DNA of 64,000 bases, taken from assembly GCA_029945375.1 (NCBI GenBank), contig CM057063.1, positions 2,972,422 to 3,036,421 of the forward strand. The letters run 5' to 3'. Origin of the DNA: Agaricus subrufescens. Its lineage: Eukaryota; Basidiomycota; Agaricomycetes; Agaricales; Agaricaceae. Below the pieces are notes generated by a model, which was not told where the DNA came from, made no database searches, and worked only from the letters and a program-made list of their open reading frames with translations. Shown piece after piece: positions 40,830 through 52,544 of the stretch; within the stretch, counting starts at the first letter, position 1, and each line of letters starts with the position of its first letter. The position numbers were made by a program, and so were the translations under genes.

Positions 40830-42775
40830 TAATTTTTTTTCCTCACACGAAAAATGTTTCCCAAAGATTTTAAAGTAGGGCGCTTTGTTCCCACAAATAC
40901 TATACTAAGCATGTCGTTGACATCTGAAGGGGTTCGGGGCAAGACACTAGCTGTAGACACCACATTCATTTCATGTGCACAAGTATTTCCATGCAAAACA
41001 GTGGGCTGGGCAGGATCTGACGAACCATACAAGCGTGTCACATGGGCTGTGTTACGGTAGATCGCACAAACCATCTCTTCAACCCACGTCAGATCAGAGA
41101 ACTCTTCTGGTAATATACCTCTATAAAGTTTGTTTGCTAAAGCAAACCGTGGAAGTTTAGATGCACATAGTGATGTAATGCAATTAGTACAAAAGCGAAC
41201 AGTGGCATGTGCTTCATTTATTGAAATAATTCCTTCTTTGCATAGCATTAAACCATCTATTGAAGGGCAGTCAAAGACAAAGTCGGGCTGGAATGTTGCA
41301 TCATTGACAGCTAAGAGATTGAGAGCAATCCTGCTGCCTGATTTATGCCCAGAAAATGATGCTGGTGGAAAGCATTCATTTCGATCTATCACAGGCACAT
41401 CAAATATACATTCACTCAGCTGGGCACAGCAACCACAAACTGGAGGTTCAACCCAAGTAGTACCTTTTCTAAAATTGTGCAAGCAATCAAAGACGACTTC
41501 ACGCGAAGGAATAATAGGCCATGCTTCCGCTTCCATTGCAATTGTCTGCCTGTACTCCAAGGCCTTCGCTACTTTAAGGTCGCGTCTTTTTTGAGCCCTT
41601 ATTGTATACTGCTCTTGCAATCTCTGTTTCTGCTGCAGTGTATCTTTCGCATCTATCGTACCTTGATCACCACTTTTTATAAACAGGGCTAGTAATTCTG
41701 TGCCAAATTCGGCATTCAAAATGGAAGATATTGCAGACTCGGGTGTCATATCTGATGGCAAAGTGAATTTGGGAGCCACTGAAAGAGCCAAAAAACAAAT
41801 AGCACTTGGCGAAAGCTCACACAGATATAAAGCACGGCACCTAATGTGATCAATAACCAAAGATAACGTCTTGGAATACGCCCTACAACAGGGTGGCCAT
41901 GTTAGATGTGGTATCTGCTTCAGCAAAGCCATGAACTCAGCTTGCTTCATCAGAGTGCGTACACTTTTAGAAATTGTATTGATCGGCAACAATAACCAAG
42001 ACAGAGATGGGTTGACAAAACCAGCAGGAGCTTCAAAAATTGCAGCAAATCTCCGAGGAGCCGTGTGTAAGCAGTTATAAACTGCAGCCCCATACAAGTG
42101 TACCAAATATGCGTTCACTGAGAGAGAGAAACTAGGCTTCTGGAACTGAACATAACCATGAAAATGGTCATTTTGAAAGGCATACCACGATTCAGGATGC
42201 TCAGTGGGCTGGTCTCTCATTAAAGCAAATTGGTTTCGCGTAGCCAAGAAGTGTCGCTGAATGGACAAAACAATTTCACCTTTTGTCGCATTCTTAGGCA
42301 CTTGTTCAGTAGACAGGCATGACAAACAATCAATCAAATCTGCTTTCTGGAGCGTGTCAAGCTTCCTGCGGAATTCAGGTTCCAGCCCAAGGAGCCAAAA
42401 AGGTAATACGGCAAGTTTTGAATAGACTGCGTCACTAGCCAAGGTATTGCGACTTTCATATTCAGCAAGATTGGGGCAAGATATTGCAGTGGTCATCAAC
42501 TGAGGGTAGCGAGTCACAAGTGAGCTGATACAATATGTATAGGAAGGCGACGACACAGCACAAGTTTTGAGCACAATGCGATGGGTCACCATTGGAGATA
42601 TAACTTGGTGTATTCTCTCATATCCCTCAAACAAGACGATAAAGCCAGTTCCATGAACATATTTGACAGAGCACCCAAGTCCATGCAAACCACGGCCTCG
42701 GGAACAGGGACTACAACATTTGACATGGTGGAGTAGCGACGACTCCAACCACTGAGATATAGCAAAAGAATTCAT
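40793..42775 (-). pseudogene. Helitron N-terminal region with DUF6570-type domain
   Basis: 660 codons starting MNSFAISQWLESS. A Cys-rich start (HHVKCCSPCSRGRG), a middle helical region and zinc-like pairs (PPVCGCCAQLSECIFD, FCTNCITSLC) are followed by a DUF6570-like block: LPRFALANKLYRGILPEEF, LTWVEEMVCAIYRN and LSIVFVG, then IFRVRKK. In intact Helitron proteins the IFRVR region runs straight into the FLQWL segment now found in the Rep ORF; here one A is missing from the run, so the frame ends at 40793. An upstream in-frame stretch to about 42960 reads less well, so the start at 42775 is only a best guess. Confidence 0.8.
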
Positions 42776-42872
42776 AAAGGTTTTTCGGTATAATTCAGGA
42801 TAATATAAAGCATCATAAAAAAGTGGATATTCAATATAATTGTGGGGGGTGGAACATGGTGGGCAATCGGCT

Positions 42873-42912
42873 TCATCAAGAACGCGTACGCTGCAGCACG
42901 CATTCTTGATGA
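42873..42912. repeat. Inverted repeat (15-bp arms)
   Basis: Arms TCATCAAGAACGCGT and ACGCATTCTTGATGA pair with one mismatch around a 10-nt loop. It lies just upstream of the Helitron coding start. Confidence 0.75.
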
Positions 42913-43078
42913 GAAACAGCTGGGGTTAATAATCGTCAAATTAGACCAAGATGTCAGCACCGAAACAAAACAGACTCACTGGTCCATATACAATATCATC
43001 TTCAGAGTGCATAGGGACAGCAGTGAGACCTGGCATAGCAGCAGTGGGATTCATTCAAGGGAAGGCACAGCGATGGCT

Positions 43079-43157
43079 CGATTGCGCGATTGAGCAATGG
43101 CACGGTTGCGTGATTGAGCGATTGCGTGATTGAGCGATCGCGTGATTGCACGATTGC
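43079..43157 (+). repeat. Short tandem repeat, about five 16-bp units
   Basis: Variants of gattgcgtgattgagc. Most unit differences are C/T or A/G. Confidence 0.75.
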
Positions 43158-43857
43158 TCCACCGTCGCTCCACTGAGGGCAGCTTACTCACCGCCACCCA
43201 GAAGTCCGCGGGCAGGACCAGGTGACCGACCACCTTTTGCCTTCCATTTTCCATTTAATATACGTATTAGGTATAAGGCATAATAAGAGTATAGTAGTAA
43301 ATATTGGTAATTAGGCCATATACGATATATGGCGCGGGCCATGGGCCAACGGCCAATCAGGCCATAACAATGAGTCATCATCGTTCAACAATTGCGATGC
43401 TGACGTTGACTGCCGAAAACTGCACATCATCTCACGAGTTTGCTTCTTTACGGGTCCCACGGGTCATTTCAATGCGACAGAACCCTCCTCTTGCTTCGCA
43501 GAGTCGGGGATACAAAGTATGGCCCAACTACGTAAGCACCAGTCACATGTGAATTATTTCCGACAAACATTAGTGAGTGATCCACCGACAATTTCCAACA
43601 GTATCACTACCGGGCCAGCCCCCCCAGGGAGTATAAATGGATACCAAGGCTTCATAGAAAACCCTTTTGTCGACAATCCGAGTGTGTGGCTCAAGATCTC
43701 GTCTATCAACAACATCCTCACCCAAAATAGGTAACTCTGGGATGTGATCGAGCCAGCACAAATTCCGTATAATTCAACGCATAATCAACAGGACTTCTCC
43801 CAAATAATATAAATTACTAGAAACAATATCGAAACAGCCGTATTCGTCAAGCCAGCG

Positions 43858-45098
43858 TCAGGCCATACTAGATGCTTGCTGAACACTCGGTGCCTCTGGC
43901 ATGCTCGGCACATAGGAGCCGTCTTGGATTTCACCGCCAGTTTCCGCGAACTGCGTCGCCGCTTGATTTGAATGGTTCCAACGCAAGGAACTGATATTCC
44001 GTCGCACATTCTGTGATTCATGTGTCTTACCACTTGCAACTCGGTACTGCACAAGGAGGTAGGCAATTATCTGGATATACTTATGTTATGATCTAGTGTT
44101 GACGCTAACACTATCGAGAACTCACCTCAATGTAGGCTCCAGTCTCCGCAAAGAACTCCCCTGCGCGTTGATCCCAAATTATCACCAGAGTCAGGAACCA
44201 TATAGATTCAAGAACATATGACTCAATGATCATAGCTACAACATTCATATATCCAATGGATCTTTGATCTTTTCCTGCCAAAGTTTTCGAATAAGTTGCT
44301 TCTACTTTTAATCCGTTCGTATTCTTTCCATACCGAGTAATTTTCTTTGCTGCCTTTCTTTGAAGAAGAGATATAGAGATATCAACACTGTACATAGTAT
44401 TGTGGTTGTTCCCTGTATAGCAGCTTCAGCTTGTTGTGTTGTAACGTCCAGTCCAACAATTTTGGCAACTGGTAGTGTACTCTCGAGGATTGTAGTCCTC
44501 AACCTTAATCCTGAAGGATACAGTTTATTTTTAGAAAGTACTATCAGGAAAGGAATTGTTTACCTATGAAGGTAACAAAACACAGTATAGGCAATATGGT
44601 GACCCAAGCAGCGTATTGAGTGGCACTCCAAACAACCCATACACGCCAAATCTTGACCAAAGTTCAACTGACATGAGTAACATAGATACAAGAATAATCA
44701 TGGCGCACCTGGATTGTTGATGTCAGAATAATGATCACCGTCTGACAGGCAACGCCAATAATTATAACAGGGGTATCCGAAAAAATTGATAGCACATAAG
44801 AATATGGACCCCCGGGATAGTCGCTATGCTTGATGTAGGCATCTTGTGTAATCCAAGCATTTGATACAAGATAGTATAGCCCACAGAACATTATGACAAT
44901 ACTGTACCCAAGCATAAGCTTGGCTTGGCGTGTTCTATCACCCTTCCAAAGTCGAGGAGCGAGTGCATAAACATATAGACAGAAGAGGGTGAACGCAATA
45001 CCATAGAAGGTGCCAGCAACAGTTGTAGGGGTGACAAGTTCAAGTTGATTAACAAGGAGTAGATCCCCTGTTAATGGCGGAGCTGTACTGTTATCCAT
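43858..45098 (-). CDS. Membrane protein, expanded agaricomycete family, copy 3 (complete)
   Basis: Five exons join in phase to about 338 aa: 44709-45098, 44564-44651, 44334-44510, 44126-44274, 43858-44070. It starts MDNSTAPPLTGDLLLVNQ. Exon lengths 88 and 177 are identical to copies 2 and 4. Multiple membrane helices (YGIAFTLFCLYVYAL, LMLGYSIVIMFCGLYYLVSN, IWRVWVVWSATQY, ILCTVLISLYLFF, FLTLVIIW, IIAYLLVQYRV) are followed by a polar cytosol-like tail. This is the best-preserved copy and serves as the reference for the family. The function is unknown. Confidence 0.8.
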
Positions 45099-47694
45099 GA
45101 TAGAGGTTCTAAGAGATGGGTGGCGTTCATTCGCTTATCAGCAGATGCATGCAACTTCAGTTGACGGATTTGAGAGAGCAAAACTAGCCATTATACTTCT
45201 CTGTCGCCGGATTATCCGACTTTCTGTCAAACTATCTTCTGACAAAGCCATTACAAGGTGATTGTCCAATATTAGTGCTCGGTTCCTGGAAACAAAGGCG
45301 TTAATAGCGTCCCAGTTGACACAACCATCAGAAGCCCCTTTAAGCTCGAATGGTAGCAGCATGCCCATGTCATGGGAAAAGATACATTATAGTTTACAGT
45401 GCACCAAGCGCTGACCGCAAGGTGGATTTAGAACTTGCCTGGGCTTGAGTTTGATACTGAGTAGAGGGGCCTTGGGAGTTGTGGAGTACACCGGTGGAGC
45501 CTTGTCAATTTGAATGTGAATGTGTTATGTATGCATGCGTGCCATCCGAAATCCAGTTATGTGTACTAATGCACTAGATATTATAAGAAGGATATGCCAA
45601 ATTAATCACATATTTGTTCTTTGATCTCTCTGGTGGCGATCAGGAAGACGGTATGTTGGAGTAGACATATTGGCTAATATCATACTGATCCTGCCCGAGG
45701 ACTAGGAAATATTATGCAATATATTATGTTTAGAATGATTGACGGGGTCAGCTTCTCGTCCACACCATATTAAATTAACGGTAGATTGATAACGGTAACA
45801 CAACATATTAGCTGCTTTAATTCGTGGCTTCTTGAGACGATCGCCAGTCAAACAGTGCGGGTCGCTGCAGGGGGGCAACAACTACTTTGGAAGAGCCGTG
45901 GACGCGAGGCGACTTTATGACCGAACCTATCGAAGACTTGTTACATTTGGCGCTAGTGGTGATTTTTCCGTGACATGAGGCAGTTGGTGATACGATTGTT
46001 TGTTTGGATCGTTCTCCAGCGCCAAGCAAGGCTCGAGAAGAGACGTGAGATCTTGAGTAACGTCTGGGAGAGGATTGTGGTTGATCACGGTGTGCTTGTT
46101 TTCCTGTACAACCTATCACCATTCATCAGGACAGACATGAAAGAAGGTGGTCAGATACTCAACTGGAATGCAACACCCAAGCATTCGACGCACTCACGAC
46201 GCACTCATGTTCGACCAAATCCTACATCCTCATTAGCCTAAGAATAAAGCAGATCAATGGGGCCCGAGGGTGTTAGCGCTGCATGAGCGTGCAATATTTT
46301 TGATAGGGCGGGATGAAACGTGCGGGTAAGAAAATGCGTTCCTGCCGACACTATCTATAGAGACCGGGCGGAGTCGAGTATGTTAGAGGCGCCGTGTACC
46401 ACTCGTGGACCAGAACCAACCTTCACTGATATCCTCCCACTTCTCGCCGTCTTCCTCTCATTTCTTGAGTGTGTGCTAAAATTTATCCAGATAGTCCTAC
46501 AGACATGAGAGCTTGCTTGGAGGGCTCCAGAGATAGACGCATCGATTTCCAGAGTAAGACCGAGGAGATCTTTGCAAACATTTTTAGCCTTTGGTTGAAA
46601 GCCGCAGAGAGTGAGAAAGTGTATGAAGAGAGAGACGTACCATAGATCACAAGATAGATTCATATTTCTAAGCAGCTAGGCCTTTTCTCCCCTGGCATGT
46701 CCTCAGTGTCGCCTCGAGCACTCGGTACACCCAAGCTCTGCTAATTCTACAGTACTGGGTATTCAGTCCCTCGCCCTCCAAGTCCCAGAAAATGCTTATT
46801 CTCTCATTATGCCCGACAAGCGATGCAACCAAGACGGATTTTGGAACAGGAAATGTGCCGAGACAACGAGTATCTGCCGCCGTCTAACACATGATGATCA
46901 GCTTAAGAATAAAAGCAGATTGGCGGGCTTCACGGTTTTGCATTGCCTCCACGCCATTGCTCCACTGCATGAGCGTGGATCGCAGTTGACGGCGTAGAAT
47001 TGAGGGCTTGTCCAGAATTGTTCGAGAATCTGCCTGGCTCCATCTTGCCGTTGTTGAGACATACAAACTTAAGCGAAGGCTTGGAGGGTTTCAGAATTAG
47101 ATGGATCGGTTTTCTCGGTCTTCGGCTCGAAGCTGTAAAGGGTGAGAAGGGAATTGAAGAAACGAGCAAGAGTGTGACGCACCATAGATCGTAAGATGGA
47201 TCCATCCACACCTCTACCTGGCCGAGGAGCGCGTGGATGATGTTCTTGATTTTGTTTCATGTAACGGGTGGGTCGTGGCTAAACGCTCAACCGCTTGTTT
47301 GCCATTGACAGATTCACGAGAATATTCTCAGCAGCTTGATAGTGCCGTATAGCCAGCGTCGGAATTCCCTTCTGACAGCTGCACAAGATACAAGTGCGAT
47401 GATGGCGGTTGTATTATTAGAGACCGAAAAGCATGTACGATGTTAGGCTAGGGGCAACAAGGCAAGTCACAGATCACACTGACCTGCACTGACTTCTCCC
47501 GTCTCTAGAAAAGATACTCCTTCCACATTTTCCGGCTGTTGTCCCAACGCGTTGCATTGAACAAGGGGTAGCGCTAGGGTAGACAGAGGTGAGGCCAGCA
47601 TGATCACGTTGATGGCACATCACTGGGGTTAGGGTCACGCGTCACCTTTGGACGCGTAAGTTGTGCTCGCTTGATCTCATCCACCGCCCTCGAC
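45099..47694. other. Intergenic; degenerate duplicated segments
   Basis: No complete gene is visible. Segments at about 46500-46680 and 47040-47215 resemble each other in DNA and in the minus-strand reading (SCDLWYVSL versus SYDLWCVTL), so a decayed duplicated gene may lie here. The last few hundred bases hold the proteasome gene promoter. Confidence 0.4.
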
Positions 47695-48399
47695 ATGGAG
47701 ACATCTTTCGCTCTCATAGGCAAGGGCTATGTCATTGTTGCCGCAGACACAACCTCCGCACGCTCTATCGTCAAGATGAAAAACGATGAGGACAAGATCA
47801 AGACTGTTTCTCCTCATCTGCTTATGTCCTACTCTGGCGAACCAGGTATGATTTTACTTTATATCCGTCCGATATGTTATTCAATTTGCTATTCCTATGA
47901 TACAGGCGATACAGTTCAGTTCGCGGAGTACATCGAGCGCAACCTCCGCCTTTACCAAATTCGCCATACATACCCTCTCCGCCCTGCTGCTGCCTCGTCT
48001 TGGATCCGTCGTTCTTTGGCAGAATCCCTTCGCTCTCGCAGTCCTTACTCTGTCAATCTTCTCTTAGGGGGCTACGACACATCGCTCTCTGAGCCAAAAC
48101 TTTACTGGATTGATTATCTCGGCACTGCAACAGAAGTCCCATTCGCCGCTCACGGATATGGCTCTTACTTCGTGCTGAGTTTACTGGATAGGTGAGCTAT
48201 ACCTCTCGCATCATACTTATGGATATATCTCACAGTATACTCGATGTATAGGTATCACGATCCCGAGGCACCTTTGGAGGAAGGCATAGAAACACTCAAG
48301 AGGTGCATACAGGAAGTGTCGAAGAGATTGATTGTTAGCCCCGAGAAGTACAAGATTAAGATCGTAGACAAGGATGGTGTACGCGACATCAATTTGTAA
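47695..48399 (+). CDS. PRE1: Proteasome subunit beta4 (PSMB2/Pre1 type)
   Basis: Three exons (47695-47845, 47906-48191, 48252-48399) join in phase to about 194 aa. The protein begins METSFALIGKGYVIVAADTT, the start typical of the beta type-2 subunit, which lacks a cleaved propeptide and catalytic Thr. Also seen: SARSIVKMKNDEDKI, LLMSYSGEPGDTVQFAEYIE, VNLLLGGYD, LYWIDYLGT and HGYGSYFVLSLLDRYH, ending EKYKIKIVDKDG. It forms part of the beta ring of the 20S core particle. Length and order match the family, so this is an ordinary host gene. Confidence 0.93.
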
Positions 48400-49807
48400 A
48401 ACTATTTTTTATGGTGATCGCTTCATATGGAGGCAACGCTGGAGAGCCGTCGTCAGAGAAAAGACTTTGAATTCGAACTCAAGTATTACCGGCAAACATC
48501 TTGAAGGGCGTCCACTATGAAGAATTATGCGCCGAGCAGGTACAGATCATGTGGTTTATTTCAGCTGTTACTTATTTTCCGAATCCAGAGATCATGATGG
48601 TATCTGCTACGTTCCTGGAGTGAACTTGTCCATCAATCGTATTCAAGTACTTTGCTGCGCTGTCTATCTAAGTCTACGTTTCATCCGCTCTCAGGACAAG
48701 ATAGCATCTATTGCACACACAGCATCTCATATGCGGACCACATGTGGATGCATCTGTGGTGCTTCTTTTCGGCACGATTACATCCCCTCTCTTACTCACC
48801 CCTTTCGTCGGCCGGGCTCCCTCGAGCCTTCTATTTCCACTGGGCCCGATTTTCGAACTCATGGCGGCTTTTCTTACACAGATGTTCGTCACTCCCATTT
48901 TTGAGGGACCTGAACTACTTGTTTAAGGTTGGCAGCGTTGACAAAGAGAGAGTTCGGTATTTCGGGCAAGGTGTGAGTGAGACCGTAACGCTAGTTGGAT
49001 GTTTTTGTCCCATCGTTCACTGGTTTGATCGATCGAGGCTATGGGCGCGATTTCGATGGAAAATATGCTCTTCATTATGCAGACTGATGATCCGGGAGAT
49101 CATAGGTTATTCAATAAAAAGTATCTGTTCTTTCGAGTGAGTGTATATTTGAGTTGCTCTAACCTGCGTCAAGTACACTCAGTCGTATGCGATTCTATAA
49201 TGGTCTGAAACGAGTATATCCGTGGCGGTAGCTAGGCGCGTGGTGAAGTGGCGTGTAAGGCTGCCAATTTTTCCGGAGAAATCAAAGAACAAGTACACGA
49301 TTGCCTGGGGGTTTCTTGTGCGGTATCTAGTGGGGTATACATACCTGGACAAAGACTTTGGCTTGTACGCACACGCATACGTATTGATGAAACTCTACCA
49401 GCGCACAATGCAACTCTTTTGGGTTTGAATACAAGAGGTCCCTCTGGGTCGGCACCGAAATCAAAATTCAGACGTGACAAATCCATTTTCCTGATAGCCT
49501 GTGGTGCATCGTATAAGATAATCATTTCCTATGATATGGGCGCGTCACATAACGCACTGTTAGCAATAGACTTGTAACGCCTTTGGGAGCAGTAAGCGAG
49601 ATAATTTGGTTACTTCCAGAGAAGCCAACCTTATTCTCTGAAATCCATCAACGGCGGTCGTCTGATACATGATGGATGTGATACATAACCATAATTCGAA
49701 AACCTCAAACTACGGAGGTTGCAATTATTTTAAAAAGGTACTATATATCCTGCCTCTGTAAGTGAGAGGCGAATGAATCTATTCCACATCTGTCACTCAA
49801 AATCTCT
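48400..49807. other. Intergenic; possible decayed gene
   Basis: Overlapping ORFs around 48527-49140 contain hydrophobic stretches in different frames (for example VVLLFGTITSPLLLTPFVG at 48750-48810), which could be the remains of a membrane-protein gene broken by frameshifts. I cannot support a model. Confidence 0.35.
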
Positions 49808-50756
49808 ATGGATAACGACACCGCTCCGCCGCTACCAGGAGATCTACTCCTTATTACTCAACTTGAGCTTGTCACCCCGACAACCGTAGCTGGAGTCTTC
49901 TACGGAATCGCTTTCACTCTCTTCTGTCTATATATTCGTGCACTCGTCCCTCGATTTCGAAATGGAGACAGAATAAGACAGGCCAAGTTCATGATTGCAT
50001 ACAGTACTGTCATAATGATCTGCGGGTTGTTAGCTCTCATCATAAATACTTGGGTTGTTCAAGACGCCTACATTAAACATAGCGACTATCCCGGGAGTCC
50101 ATATTTCTATGAACTATCGAGTTATTTTACCACCCCTGTGATAGCGATTGGTTTCGCTTGCCAGGTGGTAATTGATATCATGACTTTAGCAATTCAGGTG
50201 CACCATTATTTATCTCTTATCCACCCTACAAACTGGCTGATACCTGGTGAAGATCTGGCGTGTATGGATTGTTTGGAGTGCCACTCAATATTCTACTCCA
50301 GTCACTATACTACCTGGCCTTTGTTTCTTGACTTTCACGGGCAAGTGTTTCCTGGCTGGCCCTCTCTTTTGCAAGAAATAATAATATCATTTTAGGATTA
50401 AGGTTGAGAAGTACGGTACTTGCTCTTACACTACCAGTCGCAGAAGTCCTTTCACAAGACGCCATCATACAACACGTGGAGTATGCCGTTCAAGGAGCCA
50501 CCACAATCCTATGTACGATATTGATATCTCTCTGTCTTATTTTCAAGCAATGGCAACAAAGAAAATTAATCGGTATGCATGGAAGCTATGCAAATCAATG
50601 AAAACCACTAATATGAAAGACTCGGCAGGGGAAAGTCAAGGATCAACTGGATACGTGAGTATTGTAGCTATGATTGTTGAACTTTGTCAACAACGAAAGC
50701 CGCAAGAGTGTCGCCATGGCCAAGGAAACGAAAGAAGGATTGGAAAAGCTGTATAG
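49808..50756 (+). pseudogene. Membrane protein, expanded agaricomycete family, copy 4 (3' end decayed)
   Basis: Exons 49808-50197, 50253-50340, 50396-50572 and 50629 onward match copy 3 in length and phase. It starts MDNDTAPPLPGDLLLITQ. The second intron uses a GC donor (GCAAGT at 50341). After GYVSIVAMIVE in the fourth exon the similarity ends: the expected membrane helix is replaced by a polar run (LCQQRKPQECRHG) and a stop at 50756. The last helices and tail are therefore missing, either through a deletion or because the true 3' exons were lost. It is on the opposite strand from copies 1-3. Confidence 0.65.
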
Positions 50757-51352
50757 ACCAACGACAAAACTCTGAACACTATACAAGTATTCCGACATAG
50801 GAACCTCTTGAAGTTCCTGCAAATTTAACTCGCTCTTTTGCCACATCTATCATTATCGGCACAGTTCTCTCCGCTTGTGCTCTGAATCAACTGCTTGTAA
50901 CTCACGAAACCGAGATGGCATTCACAGTGCTCTACTTCGGATCCTCTCATTCAACTCTACGATACACCGCTTGTCCGTCCCTCAGCAACGTCAACGGAAC
51001 AAGAAGAGCGACCATTGATTCATGAATATCACATGTTTCAGTGCGTACGGTAATAACGGCAATATATAAGGAGGTTCTGAGCCACAACTAAATTGGGTTC
51101 AAGTTCTACCTGCTGGAAACAAATTTTGAATGCGTCGCATCGAGATATTATCTCAATCATCAGAGTGTCTCTTCATCCTCGTTCTCACCGTTACACCTCT
51201 TGGCACTGACACGGACCCCTCACGGTCGTCGTCCACGATGACCAGTTTGATATATACCATTTTATCCAATCCTCCATCCTATGAAATATACAAGTTTCGC
51301 CTACTGGACGACCCAAAAGAAACATGTACAATACAAAGAAATTTGTAACAAC
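50757..51352. other. Intergenic
   Basis: No gene is seen; convergent 3' flanks of the two neighbouring membrane-protein genes. Confidence 0.45.
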
Positions 51353-52544
51353 CTAAACAGAATACAGGAGATCCTTCGTATTCATTTCAGTATTTGCATG
51401 ACGATGATCAAACTGTTTCAAGTTTCGAAAAACTCGACATGCCATGGAGGCATTAAGAGGTACTAAAGGTATAACCACTGTCCCTTTGATTATAGGATGG
51501 ACTGTAGGAATCAATAAGAGGATCACTGCAGTGATCATTATCACAACCGTAAACCTGCGAGACAGTATTAGCCAAGAGTAGAACGAGCGAGAAACGACTT
51601 AACAAATAATATTGCTGTCCGCCTTGTATAATGGCTCTCGAAAGTCGCGGTAAAGCCCTCCCAGAAATAGCCGTATCCCACCAAGCCAAGCCACTAGGCG
51701 TGGCGGTACCATTTTCATTAACTTCATCATTCCAACTCCCTCTCCCCCCTGTCGAGTCTACTGCTCTCCTCTGAGCCACAAAAGTCTGGGCCAGCTTGTA
51801 CGAAATTGCCAAGAACACACAAGTATCAAAAACCACGACAGCATACATGCTTATCGTAAACGTAGGTTTAGCACCTGTATCTTGGAATCTCTTCGTTCCA
51901 GGGATGTTACTTGGTGATATTTCGATTAAGATGAATGCTTCACACGCAAAACATATAAACCAAAGAACTGAGAAGAACCAGCGGATGTATTTGTGATCGG
52001 TGTAGACGGCTTGGACTCGACGCAAGAAGAGGAAGGAGGAACAGCCGATTGCGAGAGCGCAAAGAGCTAGAGCACCGTAGAGGAGTGTAGCTTGACTGTC
52101 TACTGATGAAGCTACCAAACAGTTTGAGATAAATAAAATGGACCAGGATAGAATAAGAATATCGGCGTACTTAATTGAACGGAGCTGGCGAGAATATATG
52201 CTGTAGCAAACACCCTGTGTAACAAGATGAAGCACCAGGAAAGGATGAACAGAAGGGGAAGGAGATACCTCGCGAAGATGAAACAGAGGATCGGAGCTCG
52301 GATGCGGCTCTGCCTGATAATCTTAATATCATCTTCTAGATAAACCAGAATATCCCACAGCATGAGCTGCATATATTCGAGTGAGCGAGAAGAAGATATT
52401 CCTTGCAAACGGTAAACTTACACCCGAAATAACAAAAGTTACATTCCTAGAAATCTCGTAATTGTTGGCGCCTTCTGGTGGAAGATGGTTGAGGTAGACA
52501 TCCGGATTTAAAAATGGCTCAAGTGATGGCGCCGGAGTCGACAT
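51353..52544 (-). CDS. DUF6533-like multi-pass membrane protein
   Basis: The minus-strand gene starts at 52544 (MSTPAPSLEPFLNPDVY). The first intron begins at the GTAAGT after FVISG, and exon two reads LMLWDILVYLEDDIKIIRQ, resembling the DUF6533 helix pair of basidiomycete membrane proteins. The splice between exon two and the frame reading SIKYADILILSWSILFISN is not certain (several candidate sites between 52200 and 52290). The remainder is clear: LLYGALALCALAIG, FFSVLWFICFACEAFILIE, ISMYAVVVFDTCVFLAISY, then an intron 51555-51603 and the last exon FTVVIMITAVILLLIPTV to NASMACRVFRNLK, the family's typical end. The function is unknown. Confidence 0.72.

Larger units (their letters stand above)
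7328..42775 (-). mobile_element. Helitron (outer element), termini unresolved
   Basis: On the minus strand the order is: DUF6570-type N-terminal region (42775-40793), HUH/Y2 Rep (40829-38208), Pif1-like helicase with C-terminal cysteine-protease-like domain (38171-35096, then 13847-13558 after the copia insertion), the unknown protein (12768-10976) and the TET/JBP-like gene (9084-7328). Coordinates given are the coding limits, not the termini: no TC start or CTRR end with hairpin could be fixed. Without the nested copia and KDZ elements it would be about 14 kb. The membership of the two downstream genes is inferred from shared strand and spacing. Confidence 0.6.
42776..43857. other. Region expected to hold the Helitron 5' end
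   Basis: No gene is supported. It contains a long imperfect hairpin at 42873-42912 and a tandem repeat of 16 bp at 43079-43157, then a GGCC-rich stretch near 43330-43370. The end of the Helitron should be here, but I see no unambiguous terminus. Confidence 0.45.

Noticed and set aside
49248..49577. 109-codon plus ORF as a gene
   Set aside because: No recognisable domain, overlapping ORFs on both strands of similar length, and no intron support.
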